Positions 31,618-33,994 of a DNA stretch of 33,994 bases are shown here, one piece after another; position 1 is the first letter of the stretch; each line of letters opens with the position of its first letter. The stretch is from contig JAKPGL010000024.1 of NCBI GenBank assembly GCA_029550925.1, forward strand, positions 1 through 33,994, written 5' to 3'. Under the pieces are notes generated by a model. It saw only the letters and a list, made by a program, of their open reading frames with translations, had not been told where the DNA came from and made no database searches. The stretch comes from Planctomycetota bacterium. GTDB lineage: Bacteria; Planctomycetota; Planctomycetia; Pirellulales; Thermoguttaceae. Position numbers and translations under genes: made by a program.

Positions 31618-31763
31618 CCGGTTTTTTTCGCTCTTATTTCGGGCGGTTCGGTGTTAAAATAGATAGATAGGAAAGGTGGTATGTCCTGTGGGACTACTCC
31701 GGTGGGGAGGGTGGAGTGTTTTCCTAGGTATTTGATGGTCCTTCGGGCCTTTGGGATTGAACG
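31618..31763 (+). promoter_or_regulatory. Operon gap that may carry an internal promoter
   Basis: A 146-base gap interrupts an otherwise tightly packed operon. It begins with CCGGTTTTTTTCG directly after the GspK stop. It contains an A/T-rich GTTAAAATAGATAGATAGG near 31653-31671, which could hold a -10 element. No strong stem precedes the T-run, so termination is uncertain. Confidence 0.3.
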
Positions 31764-33233
31764 ATGACGCGGTTATTGGCGTTGGAATGGAACGAGGACG
31801 AAGCGCGGCTGGTGGTAGCCAGCGGGCGTCGAGGGACGGTCGTCTTTGAGGAGGCGTTTTGTGTCCCTTTGGCGGAGGGCCAAGGGAGTAGCGCCGCCGG
31901 TCCTGCCCCCGCGTGGGACGCCAAAACCGTGGGCCAAAAAATTGCCCAGGCGGCGGCGGCCCGACGGTTAGGCCGGTTGGATGTGCTGGTGGCTTTGGGC
32001 CGAAGCAGTATTGAACTGCGACAACTTTCGCTGCCGCCTGCTCCGGACGAGGAACTGCCCAACCTCGTGCGATTCCAAGCAGTGCGGGAGTTCAATGAAC
32101 TGGACGAACATTGGCTTTTGGATTTTACGCCGATCGACGATGCCCCCGACCAACCCCGCACCGTCTTGGCGGCCGCCATTGGGCCGGAACTGGCCGCTCA
32201 GGTCCAGACCGTGTGTGCGGCGGCCGGTTGGAAGCCGCAGCGGCTGGTGCTTCGGCCTTGTGCGGCGGCGTCGTTGGTGAGCCGATTACGACCGGGCAGT
32301 GCGTATCAAGCTCGGCTTCTGGTCGATCTTTTGGGCGACGAGGCCGATCTGACGGTCATGGTGGATCGAAAGGTGATCTTCTTGCGAACCGCCCGATTGT
32401 CGGGCGATCCGCTCGTCCAACCGGAAGCGGCAGCAGACCTTCTGGTGCAAATCCGCCGGACCATGGCCGCTGTGCAGAACCAATTGGAAGGCCGACAGGT
32501 GGCCTCCATTGTTCTGTGCGGCGACGGCGAGGACTATGAGGCCCTGGCCCAACGGATCGACCACCAACTGGCGACTCCCACCGAACTGTTCCATCCGTTC
32601 GACGGGGTGGAGCTTGGGGAAGAGTTGGCCCAGCACTTGCCGGACTATCCCGGTCGATATGCTCCCTTAGTGGGAATGCTTTGGGACGAGTTGGAGGGAA
32701 TAGCGCCGGCGATCGACTTTTTGCATCCGCGGCAACCGCCGAAACCGCCTAGCCCTCACCGCAAGTGGATCCTAGCAGCCGCCGCAGGGTTGTTGGCGGT
32801 CCTGGGATTTTTCGGATATCAGATATATGGAAAATACCAGTTGGCCGAGGATGTCGATGAATTGCGTCAACATGCGCAAGAATTAGACCAAGCGATCAAG
32901 CAGGCGGAAAAGGCGGAGAAGATTTACCTGGAAGTGGCCCGCTGGAAAGAAACAGATGTTCACTGGCTGGAGGAACTTCGCCGGTTGAGCGAAAAGTTTC
33001 CGCCCGCCAAACAGGCAATGGTTTCCCAGATGTTGATGGGACCGTCTCGGCGGGGTGGGGCCGTCCAATTGGAAGGATTCGCCCAGAGCGCCTCGGACAT
33101 CGACGCCCTGGCGGAAAATCTCCGGGACGCCGACCATCAGGTGGAAGGCCGAAATCGGGCCGAAGACGCTTCACGCAAAGACTATTCGTGGCGATACAGA
33201 ATGAATATCTATGTACCTCCCCGGGAACTATAG
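31764..33233 (+). CDS. GspL-like PilM-PilN fusion protein
   Basis: 489 residues. Residues 1 to about 320 form an actin-like PilM/GspL cytoplasmic domain (LLALEWNEDEARLVVAS; LVALGRSSIELRQLSLPPAPDEELPNLVRFQA; LLVDLLGDEADLTVMVDRKVIFLRTA). One membrane helix lies at about 333-356 (KWILAAAAGLLAVLGFFGY). A coiled coil follows (AEDVDELRQHAQELDQAIKQ), then a PilN-like ferredoxin-fold domain (WLEELRRLSEKFPPAKQAMVSQ...GGAVQLEGFAQSASDIDALAENLRD). The combination is that of GspL, which ties GspE to the membrane. ATG 31764 is used; its ribosome site is weak. The PilO/GspM-like gene follows after 92 bases. Confidence 0.85.
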   Translation: MTRLLALEWNEDEARLVVASGRRGTVVFEEAFCVPLAEGQGSSAAGPAPAWDAKTVGQKIAQAAAARRLGRLDVLVALGRSSIELRQLSLPPAPDEELPNLVRFQAVREFNELDEHWLLDFTPIDDAPDQPRTVLAAAIGPELAAQVQTVCAAAGWKPQRLVLRPCAAASLVSRLRPGSAYQARLLVDLLGDEADLTVMVDRKVIFLRTARLSGDPLVQPEAAADLLVQIRRTMAAVQNQLEGRQVASIVLCGDGEDYEALAQRIDHQLATPTELFHPFDGVELGEELAQHLPDYPGRYAPLVGMLWDELEGIAPAIDFLHPRQPPKPPSPHRKWILAAAAGLLAVLGFFGYQIYGKYQLAEDVDELRQHAQELDQAIKQAEKAEKIYLEVARWKETDVHWLEELRRLSEKFPPAKQAMVSQMLMGPSRRGGAVQLEGFAQSASDIDALAENLRDADHQVEGRNRAEDASRKDYSWRYRMNIYVPPREL

Positions 33234-33325
33234 CCTTCCCTTTTACAGAACTTGGCAGAAAGGGCCTTCTTCCTGAAAAACGAAATGTTCGATTCTCAGG
33301 AATTGTTTTTCTCTGAACCTGACCT

Positions 33326-33994
33326 ATGGCTTTAAAGAAACGTGAAAAAATTCTGGCGTTGATGGTACTGGCAGCCCTGGTGCTGGAGGGGGTCTTTATT
33401 TTAGGCCCCATTTCCGGTCCCAGCATGGACGAGTTGCGCCGAAATTATGAAAATCTCTCGACAGAGGTGGGCCAGAAGGAAAAAAAGCTCCAGGCCTTGC
33501 AGAAGAAAATTGGCGATCGTCTGGCCGACTGGAATCGCCGGTCGCTGCCGGCGGACCTGAAATTCGCCCGCCCCAAGTATGAAAAGTGGTTAGTAACCAG
33601 TTTGGAGCAGGCAGGGTTGAGCGGCATTCGCCTCGAACCGGGCGAGCCGCGCACCCGGCCTGGCGCCTATACTTCGATCTCCATGAATGTTCGCTCCCAA
33701 GGAACGCTTGGGCAATTGGCTACGTTTCTCTATCGGTTCTATACGGCCGGGTATTTGCACAAAATCCGCCAGTTGAGCTTCAATCGGCTCGAAAACAACA
33801 GTCAGTTTGAGTTCATCATGACGATCGAAGGTCTGGCCCTGGCCACGGCCAATAGTCGAAACGAGCTGCCCACCAGAGTGGAAACGAAATTGGCTCTCGG
33901 CGGCGACAAGGAGTATCAGCAGGTATTGGTGCGCCGGTGCATGGAAGGGGATCGTTATGTGGAGGGCTTAGGGATTTTTTCGCCGTATGCCCCG
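33326..33994 (+). CDS. GspM/PilO-like assembly protein (partial, runs off right edge)
   Basis: The first 223 codons are open to the window edge without a stop. The protein begins MALKKREKILALMVLAALVL with a single membrane helix (about residues 9-28). A coiled coil follows (MDELRRNYENLSTEVGQKEK and onward, about 34-65). The next region (SLEQAGLSGIRLEPGEPRTR...SISMNVRSQGTLGQLATFLYRFYTAGYLHKIRQLSFNRLEN) fits the ferredoxin-like fold of PilO/GspM, with the typical 'L-x-x-F-L-x-x-[FL]-x-x-x-x-x-L-H-K-I' motif. It should pair with the PilN-like half of the preceding GspL-like protein. No strong ribosome site is visible before the ATG. Confidence 0.75.
   Translation, partial: MALKKREKILALMVLAALVLEGVFILGPISGPSMDELRRNYENLSTEVGQKEKKLQALQKKIGDRLADWNRRSLPADLKFARPKYEKWLVTSLEQAGLSGIRLEPGEPRTRPGAYTSISMNVRSQGTLGQLATFLYRFYTAGYLHKIRQLSFNRLENNSQFEFIMTIEGLALATANSRNELPTRVETKLALGGDKEYQQVLVRRCMEGDRYVEGLGIFSPYAP

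Overview
The window looks like chromosomal DNA of a planctomycete, probably of the Pirellulales type. This is inferred from gene content, with no phylogenetic marker analysed. The supporting content is secreted EF-hand and TPR proteins, a YfbK-type von Willebrand A protein beside an ECF sigma factor, thioredoxin-like/CAP-like exported proteins, and a type II secretion pseudopilin cluster with PilM/PilN/PilO-like assembly proteins. GC content is moderate to high. No rRNA, tRNA, CRISPR array or phage module was seen.

Layout. 63-5965 is on the minus strand: a GT-C membrane glycosyltransferase, a UPF0261 (Tm-1-like) protein, a methyltransferase-like protein and a second, larger GT-C protein. Between 2658 and 3231 lies a cluster of nested inverted repeats, including one copy of a 124-125 bp MITE-like element. 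5966-6785 has no gene but holds a candidate structured RNA. 6786-19413 is on the plus strand: a six-TM protein, gltX, an exported double-thioredoxin/CAP-like protein, an ECF sigma factor followed by a YfbK-type VWA protein, and two exported TPR proteins. The second MITE copy, with a perfect 6-bp target duplication, sits just after the last TPR gene and before its terminator. 19722-21840 is on the minus strand: a five-EF-hand exported protein and a Tat-exported iron superoxide dismutase. The dismutase gene is divergent from a Spy/CpxP-like protein at 22144.

23460 to the right edge is a type II secretion-like operon: gspE, gspF, gspG, gspH-like, gspI-like, gspJ-like and gspK-like, then a PilM-PilN fusion acting as GspL and a PilO/GspM-like protein cut by the window edge. 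The GspG-K genes overlap by ATGA junctions and are probably translationally coupled. The ATPase (E), platform protein (F), five pseudopilins (G-K) and inner-membrane assembly proteins (L, M) would build a periplasmic pseudopilus; no secretin gene is in the window.

The most unusual items are the paired MITE-like element with target duplications, the nested repeat cluster, the FGPGG-repeat tail and over-long leader of the GspJ-like pseudopilin (the leader carries what looks like a GC-rich genomic repeat), the structured intergenic stretches at 6363-6500 and 23100-23280, and the exported protein combining two cysteine-poor thioredoxin-like repeats with a CAP-like end.
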